Shown here piece after piece: positions 54,709 to 64,000 of a DNA stretch of 64,000 bases (the stretch's first letter is position 1; every line of letters starts with the position of its first letter). Both the position numbers and the translations under genes were made by a program. The notes below the pieces were generated by a model, which saw only the letters and a list, made by a program, of their open reading frames with translations, was not told the DNA's origin and did not search any database. The DNA lies in assembly GCF_002930105.1 (NCBI RefSeq), contig NZ_PJRN01000004.1:62001-126000 (forward strand), read 5' to 3'. This DNA is from Billgrantia saliphila (GTDB taxonomy: Bacteria; Pseudomonadota; Gammaproteobacteria; Pseudomonadales; Halomonadaceae).

Positions 54709-55830
54709 TTAACGCAGCCGTGTCAGCCAGGCATCGAGACTGCCGAACAACCACTCCTTGAAGCGCTGCCAGCGCGGCCGACGTGCCCACTCCTCGCGGG
54801 AGATTTCGCGGCTGGCGGCGAAGTTGCGCTCGAACAGGGCGACGACTTCGGCGGCGAAGCGGGGGTCCTCCACTTCCTGATTGGCCTCCAGGTTCCAGTG
54901 CAGGCTCCAGTGATCGAAGTTGCACGAACCGATACTCGACCACTGATCGACCAGCGTGAACTTGGCATGGATGAAGGCGGGCTGGAACTCGAAGATGCGC
55001 ACTCCGGCGCGCAGCAGTCGCTTGTAGAAGCGCTGGCCGGCATAGCGGACCCCCGGATGATCGTGATCGCGCCCCGGCAGCAGCAAGCGCACGTCGACGC
55101 CGCGGCGCGCGGCCCTCACCAGGCGCATCCGTAAGCTGAGGGTGGGGACGAAATACGGGGTACACAGCCAGATCCGGCGCTGCGCGGAGGAAACCCGGGC
55201 ATGCAGGGAGTGACGAATGGCCTGATAGCGATACCCCTGCCCCCACACCACCCGCCCCCGCATGCTTCGATAGTCCTCACTCTCACCCAGCGAAAGCGCC
55301 AGCTGACGAACCAGCGCGGGATCCCCTTCGCCACGGGTCATCGGCGAGTCCCACAAGCGCGAGAACAGTCGCACCCAGTCGGCCACGACTGGCCCCTCGA
55401 TGCGCACCGCTATTTCGTACCAAGCAGAGAGAAACTCGTCGAAGACGCCGAATCCGCCGGTGAAGGCCTCACGGCCGTCGATCACCACCAGCTTGCGATG
55501 ATTGCGGGTGAGATTGCGCGCCAGGGAGCGAAGCCCCAGCGGGTTGAACCAGCGCAATGCCACGCCCGCCGACTCGAGCCGACGCCGATCCTCGCTGGAA
55601 AGCCCCATCGCGCCGTAGGCATCCAGCAGCAAGGCGACGCTCACACCGCGCTGTCGAGCTTGTTCCAGCGCTTCGATCAGCATCGTGGCCAGGCGCCCCG
55701 ACTCCACCAGATAGAGCTCGATCAGTATCGAACGACGCGCTCCCTTGATCGCCGCGAATATTGCCGGCAGGAAACGCGACGACTCCGCCAGCAATTCGAA
55801 ACGATTGCCTTCTCGCCATACGCCATGCAT
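54709..55830 (-). CDS. Cardiolipin synthase-like phospholipase D family protein
   Basis: 373 residues with two PLD motifs: NHRKLVVIDGREAFTGG and HAKFTLVDQWSSIGSCN (HxK-x4-D). Without N-terminal membrane helices, it resembles ClsB, which joins two phospholipids to form cardiolipin. AGGAAGGGGGCATGCC precedes the ATG. It converges with the CdsA-like gene (33 bp apart) and diverges from plsB, in a phospholipid neighbourhood. Confidence 0.9.
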   Translation of the reverse strand: MHGVWREGNRFELLAESSRFLPAIFAAIKGARRSILIELYLVESGRLATMLIEALEQARQRGVSVALLLDAYGAMGLSSEDRRRLESAGVALRWFNPLGLRSLARNLTRNHRKLVVIDGREAFTGGFGVFDEFLSAWYEIAVRIEGPVVADWVRLFSRLWDSPMTRGEGDPALVRQLALSLGESEDYRSMRGRVVWGQGYRYQAIRHSLHARVSSAQRRIWLCTPYFVPTLSLRMRLVRAARRGVDVRLLLPGRDHDHPGVRYAGQRFYKRLLRAGVRIFEFQPAFIHAKFTLVDQWSSIGSCNFDHWSLHWNLEANQEVEDPRFAAEVVALFERNFAASREISREEWARRPRWQRFKEWLFGSLDAWLTRLR

Positions 55831-55936
55831 GGCATGCCCCCTTCCTGCCCGTGATAAACCCGCCGCATGGTACGTCCCCCTGACCTGCGGGCAGCGTCAC
55901 CGTATACTGGCCCCTGGTTCGATATCGAGGTATGGG

Positions 55937-58378
55937 ATGCCCCTGATCCAAACGCTGCTCGCTGCGCTGTGCGCCCCGCTTAGACGCTTCATCGAAGTCT
56001 GGGTGGAAACCCGGCTGGTCGAACCCGAGCCCACCGAGCTGACGCTCGACCCGGCGCTCCCCACGCTCTATGTGCTGCCCCACCCCGCGCTCTCCGACGC
56101 TCTGCTGCTGGACAGCCTGAGCCAACGGCACGGTCTGCCGCCGGCTCGAGGTCGTCACCGCCTCGACGGTCAGGAGCTGCCCGCCTGCGTGGCCCTGCCC
56201 TCACGTCAGCGGCGACTATGGCGGCGTGCCGCCAGGCACGAGGCCCCCTTTCGCCTCGCCCTGGAACATCTGGCGGCGCATCCTGACGCCGATGTTCAGT
56301 TGGTGCCCGTCAGCATATTCTGGGGACGCGCCCCGGGGAAGCGCTTCGGCTTCTGGAGCCTGCTGGCCGCCGACAGCTGGCAGTTGACGGGGCGGCTGCG
56401 TCGGGCGCTGTCGGTCCTGGTCAATGGAAAGAGCGTGGAGGTGCACTTCGGCGCCCCGCTGCGCCTTCGCGACCTGCTCGATGCACGCGGCCCCGCCGTG
56501 GCCAACCGCAAGGGTGCCCGCCTGCTGCGTATTCACTTCCGACGCATGCGCACCCGAGTGCTGGGACCCGACCTCTCCCACCGCCGCACCCTGATCGAGG
56601 GTGTGGCGACGAGTCCCGAAGTGCGACGGGTGATCCACGAGCAGGCCGAGCGCGAGAAGCGCTCTCCCGAGCGGCTGCAGCGGCGCGCTCTACGCTACGG
56701 TCGCGAGATCGCCTCGAACATGACCTACCCGGTGCTGCGTTTCATGGACGGTCTGCTGCGTCGCCTGTGGAATCGCCTCTACGACGGCGTCGAGGTACGC
56801 GGCCTCGATCGGGTCAAGGCGCTCGCCGGCGACCACACGCTGGTCTACGTGCCCTGTCATCGCAGCCACATCGATTACCTGCTGCTCTCCTACGTGCTCT
56901 ACCGCGACGGCTTGATGCCGCCCCACATTGCCGCCGGGCGCAACCTGAACATGCCGATGATCGGCCCGCTGCTGCGCCGCGGCGGCGCCTTTTTCCTGCG
57001 TCGCAGCTTTCGCGACAAGCCGCTCTACGCCGCGGTCTTCAACGAGTACCTGCATCGTCTGCTCGAGCGCGGCCATCCGCTGGAGTATTTCATCGAAGGG
57101 GGCCGTTCGCGCAGCGGCCGCATGCTGGAGCCGCGCCCCGGCATGCTGACGATGACCTTGCGCTCGTTTATCCGCAGCGCCAGCGGCACCAGCCCACCTC
57201 GGCTTGCCTTCGTCCCCGTCTACATCGGCTACGAGCGTATCATCGAGAATGCCAGCTATCAGCGCGAGCTGCGAGGTGGCAAGAAGCGCAAGGAGTCGCC
57301 GCTGGCGCTGCTGCGCGTCCTCGGCAAGCTGCGCCAGCCCTTCGGCCGGGTGGCGGTCAACGTCGGTGAGCCGCTGCACCTCGGGCCCTGGCTCGACGAC
57401 ATTGCGCGCGACTGGCGTGCCGACACGGTCGAGCCGAAACCGGCCTGGATCAAGACGGCGGTACCGAGGCTCGGCGACCAGCTGGCGCGACGGATCAACG
57501 CGGCGGCGGCACTCAATCCGGTCAACCTCGTGGCCCTGGTGATGCTGACCACCCCCCACCGCGCCATCGAGGCGAGCCTCATGCGCCGCCAGCTCGCCTT
57601 GCTCGCCGCCCTCCAGCGTCGCTGCCCGGGAGGCAGCCATGTCAGCCTGCCGAAGGGTGAGCCGGAGGAGTGGATCGAACAGGTCCTGGCGCTGGGCATG
57701 CTCGAGCGCCGCGCGCAGGCGCTGGGCGACATCCTGGTGATCACCCCGGAGCAGGCCAACCTGCTGGTGTGGTATCGCAACAACGTGCTGCATCTCTTCG
57801 CCCTGGCCGGCCTGGTCGCGTTCGCCTTTCGCCATACGCCACGCCACGACCTCGCCACTCTCCAGGCGCGTCTCGAGCCGCCCTGGCCGATCCTCACCCG
57901 CGAGCTGTTCCTCGAGGCGATGCCGCTGGAACAAGCCCTCCCCGACATGCTCGCGGCTCTCGATTCGGAGGGGTTGCTGCGCCGCGACGAGGCGGGCTGG
58001 CAGCGCCCCGAGGCACTGGGAGATGGCGAGCGACTCGACCTACTGGGCCGCTTGATGCAACCGTCGCTCGAGCGCGGTTACCTGCTGCTATCGAGCCTGC
58101 TCGGCCAGCCGCCCGGCGAGCTTGGCCGCGAGGCCCTTGCCGAGCGCAGTCAGCAGCTGACCGAGCGCCTCGCGCTGCTGTCGGGGCGGGATGCGCCGGA
58201 GTTCTTCGACCGCAAGCTGTTCGCCAGTCTGATCGACAGCCTCGAGGCCGAGGGCTGGCTATGGGAGCGTGACGATCGGTTGTGGTACGACGAGCGGCTG
58301 CGCGCCGCCGCGCAGCAGTCGCGCGAGCTGTTCGACCCGGCGCTGCGGCACAGGTTACAGCTCGTCAGCCACGGTTAG
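55937..58378 (+). CDS. plsB: Glycerol-3-phosphate 1-O-acyltransferase
   Basis: First step of phospholipid synthesis at the inner membrane. 813 residues, close to E. coli PlsB (807). The catalytic region has HRSHIDYLLLSY (HX4D), GRNLNMPMIGPLLRRGGAFFLRRSF, FIEGGRSRSGR and FVPVYIGYERI. Start at the ATG for MPLIQTL, preceded by GAGG; the open frame extends 64 codons further upstream over the PLD gene without homology. Monocistronic. Confidence 0.95.
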   Translation: MPLIQTLLAALCAPLRRFIEVWVETRLVEPEPTELTLDPALPTLYVLPHPALSDALLLDSLSQRHGLPPARGRHRLDGQELPACVALPSRQRRLWRRAARHEAPFRLALEHLAAHPDADVQLVPVSIFWGRAPGKRFGFWSLLAADSWQLTGRLRRALSVLVNGKSVEVHFGAPLRLRDLLDARGPAVANRKGARLLRIHFRRMRTRVLGPDLSHRRTLIEGVATSPEVRRVIHEQAEREKRSPERLQRRALRYGREIASNMTYPVLRFMDGLLRRLWNRLYDGVEVRGLDRVKALAGDHTLVYVPCHRSHIDYLLLSYVLYRDGLMPPHIAAGRNLNMPMIGPLLRRGGAFFLRRSFRDKPLYAAVFNEYLHRLLERGHPLEYFIEGGRSRSGRMLEPRPGMLTMTLRSFIRSASGTSPPRLAFVPVYIGYERIIENASYQRELRGGKKRKESPLALLRVLGKLRQPFGRVAVNVGEPLHLGPWLDDIARDWRADTVEPKPAWIKTAVPRLGDQLARRINAAAALNPVNLVALVMLTTPHRAIEASLMRRQLALLAALQRRCPGGSHVSLPKGEPEEWIEQVLALGMLERRAQALGDILVITPEQANLLVWYRNNVLHLFALAGLVAFAFRHTPRHDLATLQARLEPPWPILTRELFLEAMPLEQALPDMLAALDSEGLLRRDEAGWQRPEALGDGERLDLLGRLMQPSLERGYLLLSSLLGQPPGELGREALAERSQQLTERLALLSGRDAPEFFDRKLFASLIDSLEAEGWLWERDDRLWYDERLRAAAQQSRELFDPALRHRLQLVSHG

Positions 58379-58460
58379 GGAAACGCTGAGCGAATCGCTG
58401 CGTTGCGCGGTGTTTCCCGCAAGCATACGACATACGCTTACGGGGCTAGAGGATAAGGTT

Positions 58461-59180
58461 TCAGGACTTCAGGGAACGGTGCACGTAGAGATCGTAGCGG
58501 CTGGTCTTGCCTTCGATGACGTGGTGGGGGGCCGGCCCTTCGATGGGCGGTGCCTTGCGCGCGCGCTTGACCACCACGCGATGCGTGGCCACGTCCAGCG
58601 CCGCTTCCAGCAGTCGCGGAGCGTCGCCGTCGTCGCCGGCGAGTTCGCGGAACAGGCGCATCTCCTTCTTGACCAGCGCCGACTTCTCGCGGTGGGGGAA
58701 CATGGGGTCGAGATGAATCACCTGGGGGAGCACGCCGCTGTTCACCACCAAGCTGGCGAGTTCACGAGTGGCGTCGCCGCGGGTAAGGTGCATGCGGGCA
58801 ACGATCGGCGCAGCCTCCGGGTCCCTGGCGGCACGCGCCAGGCCATCTTCCAGCAAGGCGTGGATCGCCGCGATGCGCTCGATCAGCAGAACCTCGGCGC
58901 CGAGGCTCGCCAGCACGAAAGCGTCCCGCCCCAGGCCAGCCGTCGCATCGATCACGCTGGGGGTGGCGCCCGCGGCAAGACCGCAGGCCCGCGCGATGAG
59001 CTGGCCGCGGCCACCGCCGAAGCGTCGCCGGTGCGCCGCACGCCCTTCGGCGAAATCGACCTTGAGCGGCTTGCCGTAGCGGGCGGGGTCGCCGGCCAGC
59101 ACCAGAGCGCCCGCTTCCCACCGCAGCGCCAGCTCGCCACTGCCGGGAGCGCCGTCGCAAAGCGAAGCGTCCGTGTCCAT
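58461..59180 (-). CDS. rsmJ: 16S rRNA (guanine1516-N2)-methyltransferase
   Basis: 239-residue SAM-dependent methyltransferase. It has [20 protein letters not shown] near the start and the SAM site [22 protein letters not shown], then [18 protein letters not shown], the RsmJ active-site signature. Its ATG overlaps the tsaB stop (TAATG), so the two are translationally coupled. Confidence 0.94.
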   Translation of the reverse strand: MDTDASLCDGAPGSGELALRWEAGALVLAGDPARYGKPLKVDFAEGRAAHRRRFGGGRGQLIARACGLAAGATPSVIDATAGLGRDAFVLASLGAEVLLIERIAAIHALLEDGLARAARDPEAAPIVARMHLTRGDATRELASLVVNSGVLPQVIHLDPMFPHREKSALVKKEMRLFRELAGDDGDAPRLLEAALDVATHRVVVKRARKAPPIEGPAPHHVIEGKTSRYDLYVHRSLKS

Positions 59181-59884
59181 TACCCGCCTTTCTGCCAGGC
59201 GACCTGATCGCGCAGATAGATCGGCTGGACTTCGTGGGCGGCATGACGCTCGCCGGCCGCATAGGCGCGCGCGGCCAGCAGCACCATCTCCTCGGCGGCC
59301 GGCTCAGGCTCAATCAGGCAGCGGTCGATCGTGCTGCGAACCTCTTCCGCCAGCTCATCCCAAAGCGCCCACCCGGAGCCAACGCCGAGCCAGCCGCCCT
59401 CCCCCGGGCCTCTCGGCAGGCGAAGCCGGGAGGGAGGCATCACCGCCTCCGCTGACAGCGCTTCGGTCGCACCGTCACGACAGTGCCAGGCCGCGACGTA
59501 GATCTCGCCCATACGCGCGTCCAGTGCAGTCACGACATGCTCGGCGGCGTGGCGCCGATGCGCTCCCAGCGCTAGAGCCTCCAAGGTGGACACTCCCAAC
59601 AGCGGTCGATCCAGGCCATAGGCCAGCCCTTGGGCCGCCCCCGCGGCGATACGCAGCCCAGTGAAGGAGCCCGGGCCGCGCCCGTAGGCCACCGCGTCCA
59701 ACTCGGCGGGCGACACGCCCGCTTCGGCCAGCACCTCATCGACCATGGGCAGCAGGCGGCGAGTATGCTCGCGGGGGGTGAGGGCGAAGCGGGACACGAG
59801 CCGCTCCTCGGCGCCGTCACGCTGAAGCAGCAGAGCGGCGGAGCAAGCGCTGGAGGAGGCATCGAGGGCCAGCAGTATCGGCAT
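59180..59884 (-). CDS. tsaB: tRNA N6-threonylcarbamoyladenosine complex subunit TsaB
   Basis: 234 residues of the Kae1/TsaD-like fold, scaffold for t6A synthesis on tRNAs. Starts [15 protein letters not shown] and contains [20 protein letters not shown], the TsaB signature. The start is taken at the ATG directly before PILLALDAS; longer forms upstream lack homology and a ribosome site is weak. The stop overlaps rsmJ. Confidence 0.94.
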   Translation of the reverse strand: MPILLALDASSSACSAALLLQRDGAEERLVSRFALTPREHTRRLLPMVDEVLAEAGVSPAELDAVAYGRGPGSFTGLRIAAGAAQGLAYGLDRPLLGVSTLEALALGAHRRHAAEHVVTALDARMGEIYVAAWHCRDGATEALSAEAVMPPSRLRLPRGPGEGGWLGVGSGWALWDELAEEVRSTIDRCLIEPEPAAEEMVLLAARAYAAGERHAAHEVQPIYLRDQVAWQKGG

Positions 59885-59965
59885 AGGAGATATCGCGTCT
59901 GAGCATGGGCGAACCATTATACGCCGCCGCGCGGTGCGGGACGATGGCCAGCCCACAACGAGCAT

Positions 59966-59983
59966 GGCCCGCCGAAGCGGGCC
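59966..59983 (-). terminator. Hairpin downstream of adk
   Basis: 7-bp stem GGCCCGC/GCGGGCC with a TTCG tetraloop on the minus strand, 28 bp after the adk stop. No T run follows, so termination is uncertain. Confidence 0.4.
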
Positions 59984-60010
59984 AGGGATAAAACACAATA
60001 GGTCTTTTTC

Positions 60011-60667
<657 letters not shown>

Positions 60668-60844
60668 CTAGCTGCTCCTTGAGAGAGTAGAAATTCTTGT
60701 GAGTAAATGGAATGTCATGAACGATAACCGCGGCGGCGACACCAGACAACCACAGGCTACTGGGCAAGCCTCACGCCCCCACCCAAAGCTGCTGCATTTT
60801 CAGCCAATTAAGGCCGGGTTGCACTTTGGTCTCCCACCCTAAAG

Positions 60845-60885
60845 TGGAGGGCGCAAATGCCGACGGCGCCCCGGAGGGCGCCGTC
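60845..60885 (-). terminator. Candidate terminator of the aceEF operon
   Basis: 9-bp perfect stem GACGGCGCC/GGCGCCGTC with a 6-nt loop. On the minus strand it is followed by GGCATTTGCG, 21 bp after the aceF stop. The tail is weak. Confidence 0.5.
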
Positions 60886-60906
60886 GAATGCTGCCTCAGG
60901 CAACGG

Positions 60907-62934
60907 TTACATCAGCAGGCGCCGTATGTCGCTGAGCGCCGCCGCCAGGAAGGCGGTAAAGCGCGCCGCGTCGGCCCCGTTGACGGCACGGTGGTCGTAA
61001 GAGAGTGAGAGCGGCATCATCAGCCGCGGCTCGAAGTCCGAGCCGTTCCACACCGGCTTCATCTGGGCCTTGGAGACTCCCAGAATGGCGACCTCAGGGG
61101 CGTTGACGATCGGCGTGAAGGCGGTGCCGCCAATGGAGCCCAGGCTGGAGATGGTGAAGCAGCCACCGGTCATCTCCTCGCGTTTGAGCTTCTTCGACTG
61201 CGCCTTGCCGGCCAACTCCACGCTCTCCTTGGCCAACTCGATCAGCGACTTGCGGTCGGCGTCGCGAATCACCGGCACCATCAGTCCATCCGGGGTATCC
61301 ACGGCGACGCCGATATGGACGTACTTCTTCCATACCAGGGTCTCGCCGTCGCTCTTGAGGCTGACGTTGAACTGCGGAAACTTGCGCAGGGCGAAGGCGC
61401 ACGCTTTTACCAGGAACGGCAGCGGGGTGAGCTTTGCGCCCTGCGCTTCCGCCTCGGCCTTCATCGACTTGCGGAAGGTCTCCAGCTCGGTGATGTCCGC
61501 CTCGTCGAACTGGGTGACGTGGGGTACATTGAGCCAGCTGCGATGCAGGTTGGTCGCACCCATCTTGAGCAGGCGCCCCATCGGCTTCTCTTCCACCTCG
61601 CCGAACTGGCTGAAGTCCTGGTCCGGCACTGGCGGGATGCCAGCGCCGCCCGCGGCGGCCGGTGCGGCGGCAGGCGTCTGTGCCTTGCCCGCCATCACCT
61701 GCTTGACGTAGGCGTGGACGTCCTCCTTCAGCACGCGCTCCTTCGGTCCACTGGGCTTGACCCGCGCCAGATCCACCCCCAGCTCACGCGCCAGCATGCG
61801 CACCGCGGGGCCGGCGTGGACCAGCTTGCCGTCGCGCGGCTTGTGGTCGGCCATCTGGGCTTCGGGACTCGGCGTACCGGCCGGCGTCGGCTTGGCCTGG
61901 GTGGGCGATGCCGGCTTTTCGCTCGGCTCGCTCGGCGCCTTGCTGGCCTTCGGCGTCGCCGCACGGGGCTTGGCACCGGCGACCTCGATGTAGCCGATCA
62001 GGTCACCCTCGGAAACCGTGTCGCCCTCCTTGACGCTGAGTTCGATCAGCTTGCCCTTGTAGGGGCTCGGCACGTCCATGGAGGCCTTGTCGGACTCCAG
62101 GGTGATCAGCGGATCCTCTTCGTCGACCTCGTCACCAGCGCTGACGGCGATCTCGATGATCGGCACGTCGCTCGAGCCGGAGAGGTCGGGCACGCGGATC
62201 TCCTTGCGCTCGGGCTCACCGCTGATGGCCTCCTCTTCGGCCGGCGCCTCGGCTTGCTCGGCGGGCTCCTGAGTGGTTTCCACCGCATCGGGCTCGGCCT
62301 GATCGCCTTCGTCGCCTTCCCCCGCGATCTCCATGGTGCCGATCACGTCGCCTTCGGAGACGGTATCGCCCTCCTTGACGGTGAGAGAGGCCAGCTTGCC
62401 GCTATAGGGGCTGGGCACGTCCATGGAGGCCTTGTCGGACTCCAGAGTGATCAGCGGATCCTCCTCGCTCACCTCGTCGCCTTCGGAGACGGCGACTTCG
62501 ATTACCTCGACGTTCTCCGAACCGCCCAGGTCGGGTACCTTGATCTCGACGGTGCGCTTGCCGCCGCCGGAGGATTTCCCGGCCGCCGGTTTCTCATCGG
62601 AAGCCTGGGACGTCGACTCCTTGGGAGCTTCCTCGCGCTTGGTCTCGGCCTCCCCTTCGCCCTTGTCCTCGGAACCGGCATCGTCGCTACCGCCCCCTTC
62701 GACGTCGAGCTCGACGATGTCGTCGCCTTCGGAGACGGTGTCGCCCTCCTTCACCAGCACCTTCACGACCTTGCCGCCCTTGGGCGACGGCACGTCCATG
62801 CTGGCCTTGTCGGACTCCAGCGTGATCAGGGTGTCCTCGGGCTCGATGACATCCCCTTCGGATACGGCGATTTCGATGATTTCGACATCTTCACTGCCGC
62901 CGATGTCGGGAACTTTGATGATTTCGCTACTCAA
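60907..62934 (-). CDS. aceF: Pyruvate dehydrogenase E2, dihydrolipoamide acetyltransferase
   Basis: 675 residues. Three lipoyl domains in tandem, each with the DKAS lipoylation site (first Lys K43), joined by acidic, Ala/Pro-rich linkers; then a peripheral-subunit-binding domain (GPAVRMLARELGVDLARVKPSGPKERV read in part) and a catalytic acetyltransferase domain ending with DHRAVNGADAARF (active-site His). Start is a TTG with GGAAGGAGCGCGACC in front, giving the standard N terminus SEIIKVPDIGG. Follows aceE by 61 bp. Confidence 0.95.
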   Translation of the reverse strand: MSSEIIKVPDIGGSEDVEIIEIAVSEGDVIEPEDTLITLESDKASMDVPSPKGGKVVKVLVKEGDTVSEGDDIVELDVEGGGSDDAGSEDKGEGEAETKREEAPKESTSQASDEKPAAGKSSGGGKRTVEIKVPDLGGSENVEVIEVAVSEGDEVSEEDPLITLESDKASMDVPSPYSGKLASLTVKEGDTVSEGDVIGTMEIAGEGDEGDQAEPDAVETTQEPAEQAEAPAEEEAISGEPERKEIRVPDLSGSSDVPIIEIAVSAGDEVDEEDPLITLESDKASMDVPSPYKGKLIELSVKEGDTVSEGDLIGYIEVAGAKPRAATPKASKAPSEPSEKPASPTQAKPTPAGTPSPEAQMADHKPRDGKLVHAGPAVRMLARELGVDLARVKPSGPKERVLKEDVHAYVKQVMAGKAQTPAAAPAAAGGAGIPPVPDQDFSQFGEVEEKPMGRLLKMGATNLHRSWLNVPHVTQFDEADITELETFRKSMKAEAEAQGAKLTPLPFLVKACAFALRKFPQFNVSLKSDGETLVWKKYVHIGVAVDTPDGLMVPVIRDADRKSLIELAKESVELAGKAQSKKLKREEMTGGCFTISSLGSIGGTAFTPIVNAPEVAILGVSKAQMKPVWNGSDFEPRLMMPLSLSYDHRAVNGADAARFTAFLAAALSDIRRLLM

Positions 62935-62995
62935 GGTCGCGCTCCTTCCAAATCGTGCCTGGAACAGGCGGGCTCGCGCCCGCCTGGCCACCGGA

Positions 62996-64000
62996 TCAAC
63001 TCGTCAGCGGATTGGGCTTGTTGGGATCAATGCCGTACTTCTTGATCGCCTCGGCGACGACCTTGCGATCCAGCTCGCCGCGGTCGGCCAGCGCCTTGAG
63101 CGCCGCTACGGTGACGAAGTAACGATCGACCTCGAAGAAGTGGCGCAGCTTCTCGCGCGTGTCGGAGCGGCCATAGCCGTCGGTCCCCAATACATGGTAG
63201 TCGGTCGGCACCCAGGCACGAACCTGGTCGGCGAACAACCGCATGTAGTCGGTCGAGGCGATCGCCGGCCCCTTGCGACCTTCCAGGCAACGCGTGACGT
63301 GCGGCTTGACCGGCTCGTCGGCCGCATTGAGGAATGCCTCGCGCTCGAGCAGCAGCGCTTCGCGGCGCAGCTCGTTGAAGCTGGTGACACTCCACACGTC
63401 GGCGCCCACGCCCCACTCATCGGCGAGCAGTTGGGCGGCGGCCTCGACCTCGCGCAGGATGGTACCGGAGCCGAGCAGCTGCACATGCCCCTTGTCGCCC
63501 TGATGCTCGCGAAGCAGGTACATGCCCTTGATGATGTCTTCGGTCGGCACCTCCTCGAGTTCGGGGTGCTCGTAGTTCTCGTTCATCACCGTCAGGTAGT
63601 AGAAGCAATTTTCCTTGTCGGAGAACATGCGCTTCAGGCCATCCTGCACGATCACCGCCAGCTCATGGGCGTAAGTGGGATCGTAGCTGCGGCAGTTGGG
63701 GATGGTCGCCGCCTGCAAGTGGCTATGGCCGTCCTGGTGTTGCAGACCCTCGCCGTTCAGCGTAGTGCGTCCCGCGGTGCCGCCGACCAGGAAGCCGCGC
63801 GCCTGCAGGTCGCCGGCGGCCCAGGCCAGGTCGCCGATGCGCTGGAAACCGAACATCGAGTAGTAGATGTAGAACGGCAGCAGCGTCAGGTTGTGGTTGC
63901 TGTAGGAGGTGGCCGCCGCCATCCACGCCGACATGGCGCCCGCCTCGGTGATGCCCTCCTCGAGGATCTGACCTTTCTTGTCCTCGCGATAGAACATGAT
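62996..64000 (-). CDS. aceE: Pyruvate dehydrogenase E1 component (5' end missing)
   Basis: The C-terminal ~334 residues of the homodimeric E1 enzyme, which decarboxylates pyruvate with thiamine diphosphate. The protein continues past the window end. Recognisable segments are GITEAGAMSAWMAAATSYS, FYIYYSMFGFQRIGDLAWAAGD and the C-terminal LGTDGYGRSDTREKLRHFFEVD. The complete family protein is about 890 residues. First gene of aceEF. Confidence 0.95.
   Translation of the reverse strand: MMFYREDKKGQILEEGITEAGAMSAWMAAATSYSNHNLTLLPFYIYYSMFGFQRIGDLAWAAGDLQARGFLVGGTAGRTTLNGEGLQHQDGHSHLQAATIPNCRSYDPTYAHELAVIVQDGLKRMFSDKENCFYYLTVMNENYEHPELEEVPTEDIIKGMYLLREHQGDKGHVQLLGSGTILREVEAAAQLLADEWGVGADVWSVTSFNELRREALLLEREAFLNAADEPVKPHVTRCLEGRKGPAIASTDYMRLFADQVRAWVPTDYHVLGTDGYGRSDTREKLRHFFEVDRYFVTVAALKALADRGELDRKVVAEAIKKYGIDPNKPNPLTS

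Overview
The window is GC-rich chromosomal DNA from a gammaproteobacterium, most likely Halomonas or a close relative. The inference rests on gene content and protein style: a caa3 oxidase with fused subunits I and III, HiPIP, cbb3 oxidase with an FNR/Anr regulator, an actP/CrbS/CrbR acetate locus, PlsB, RsmJ-TsaB-Adk and a three-lipoyl-domain AceF. No insertion sequence, phage gene, CRISPR array or rRNA operon was seen. Genes are dense and mostly in short co-directional operons.

Layout. 1-5.1 kb: caa3-type cytochrome oxidase (fused ctaD cut by the window edge, coxB), two small membrane proteins and a Tat-exported HiPIP. 5.1-9.9 kb: the PrkA-YeaH-SpoVR stress operon. 10.4-14 kb: fadH, a five-gene tRNA operon (three identical tRNA-Asp plus two tRNA-Val) and an alpha/beta hydrolase. 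14-25.3 kb: a microaerobic respiration block, ccoNOQP then ccoGHIS, a TauE/SafE-like membrane protein, hemN and an FNR/Anr regulator. 25.3-27 kb: ttcA and a DnaQ-like exonuclease.

27-37.2 kb is an acetate-response locus. A cyclic-nucleotide-binding/CBS/nucleotidyltransferase protein and the exonuclease diverge from yjcH-actP; downstream lie the transporter-kinase CrbS and its LuxR-type partner CrbR. The 760-bp divergent promoter region carries four copies of TAGAC-N4-GT (one a perfect palindrome), and two more lie upstream of acs at 50.8 kb. This suggests one regulon that takes up acetate (ActP) and activates it (Acs).

37.4-48.6 kb is a stress and repair block: a KGG-repeat protein, Mn-catalase, a DUF892 ferritin-like protein, a two-gene module of unknown function (ATP-grasp ligase plus CocE/NonD hydrolase), a hemerythrin, and a non-homologous end-joining operon (ligD, a 61-residue Cys-rich protein, and two different ku genes). 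The ATP-grasp/CocE pair and the small protein inside the NHEJ operon are the best candidates for undescribed biology.

48.7-64 kb is mostly housekeeping: acs, a SprT-like protease, a UPF0149 protein, a phospholipid module (YnbA-like transferase, PlsC-like acyltransferase, CdsA-like enzyme), a cardiolipin-synthase-like PLD, plsB, rsmJ, tsaB, adk, aceF and the 3' end of aceE. All functional calls come from reading motifs and from remembered family resemblance; no database search was run.
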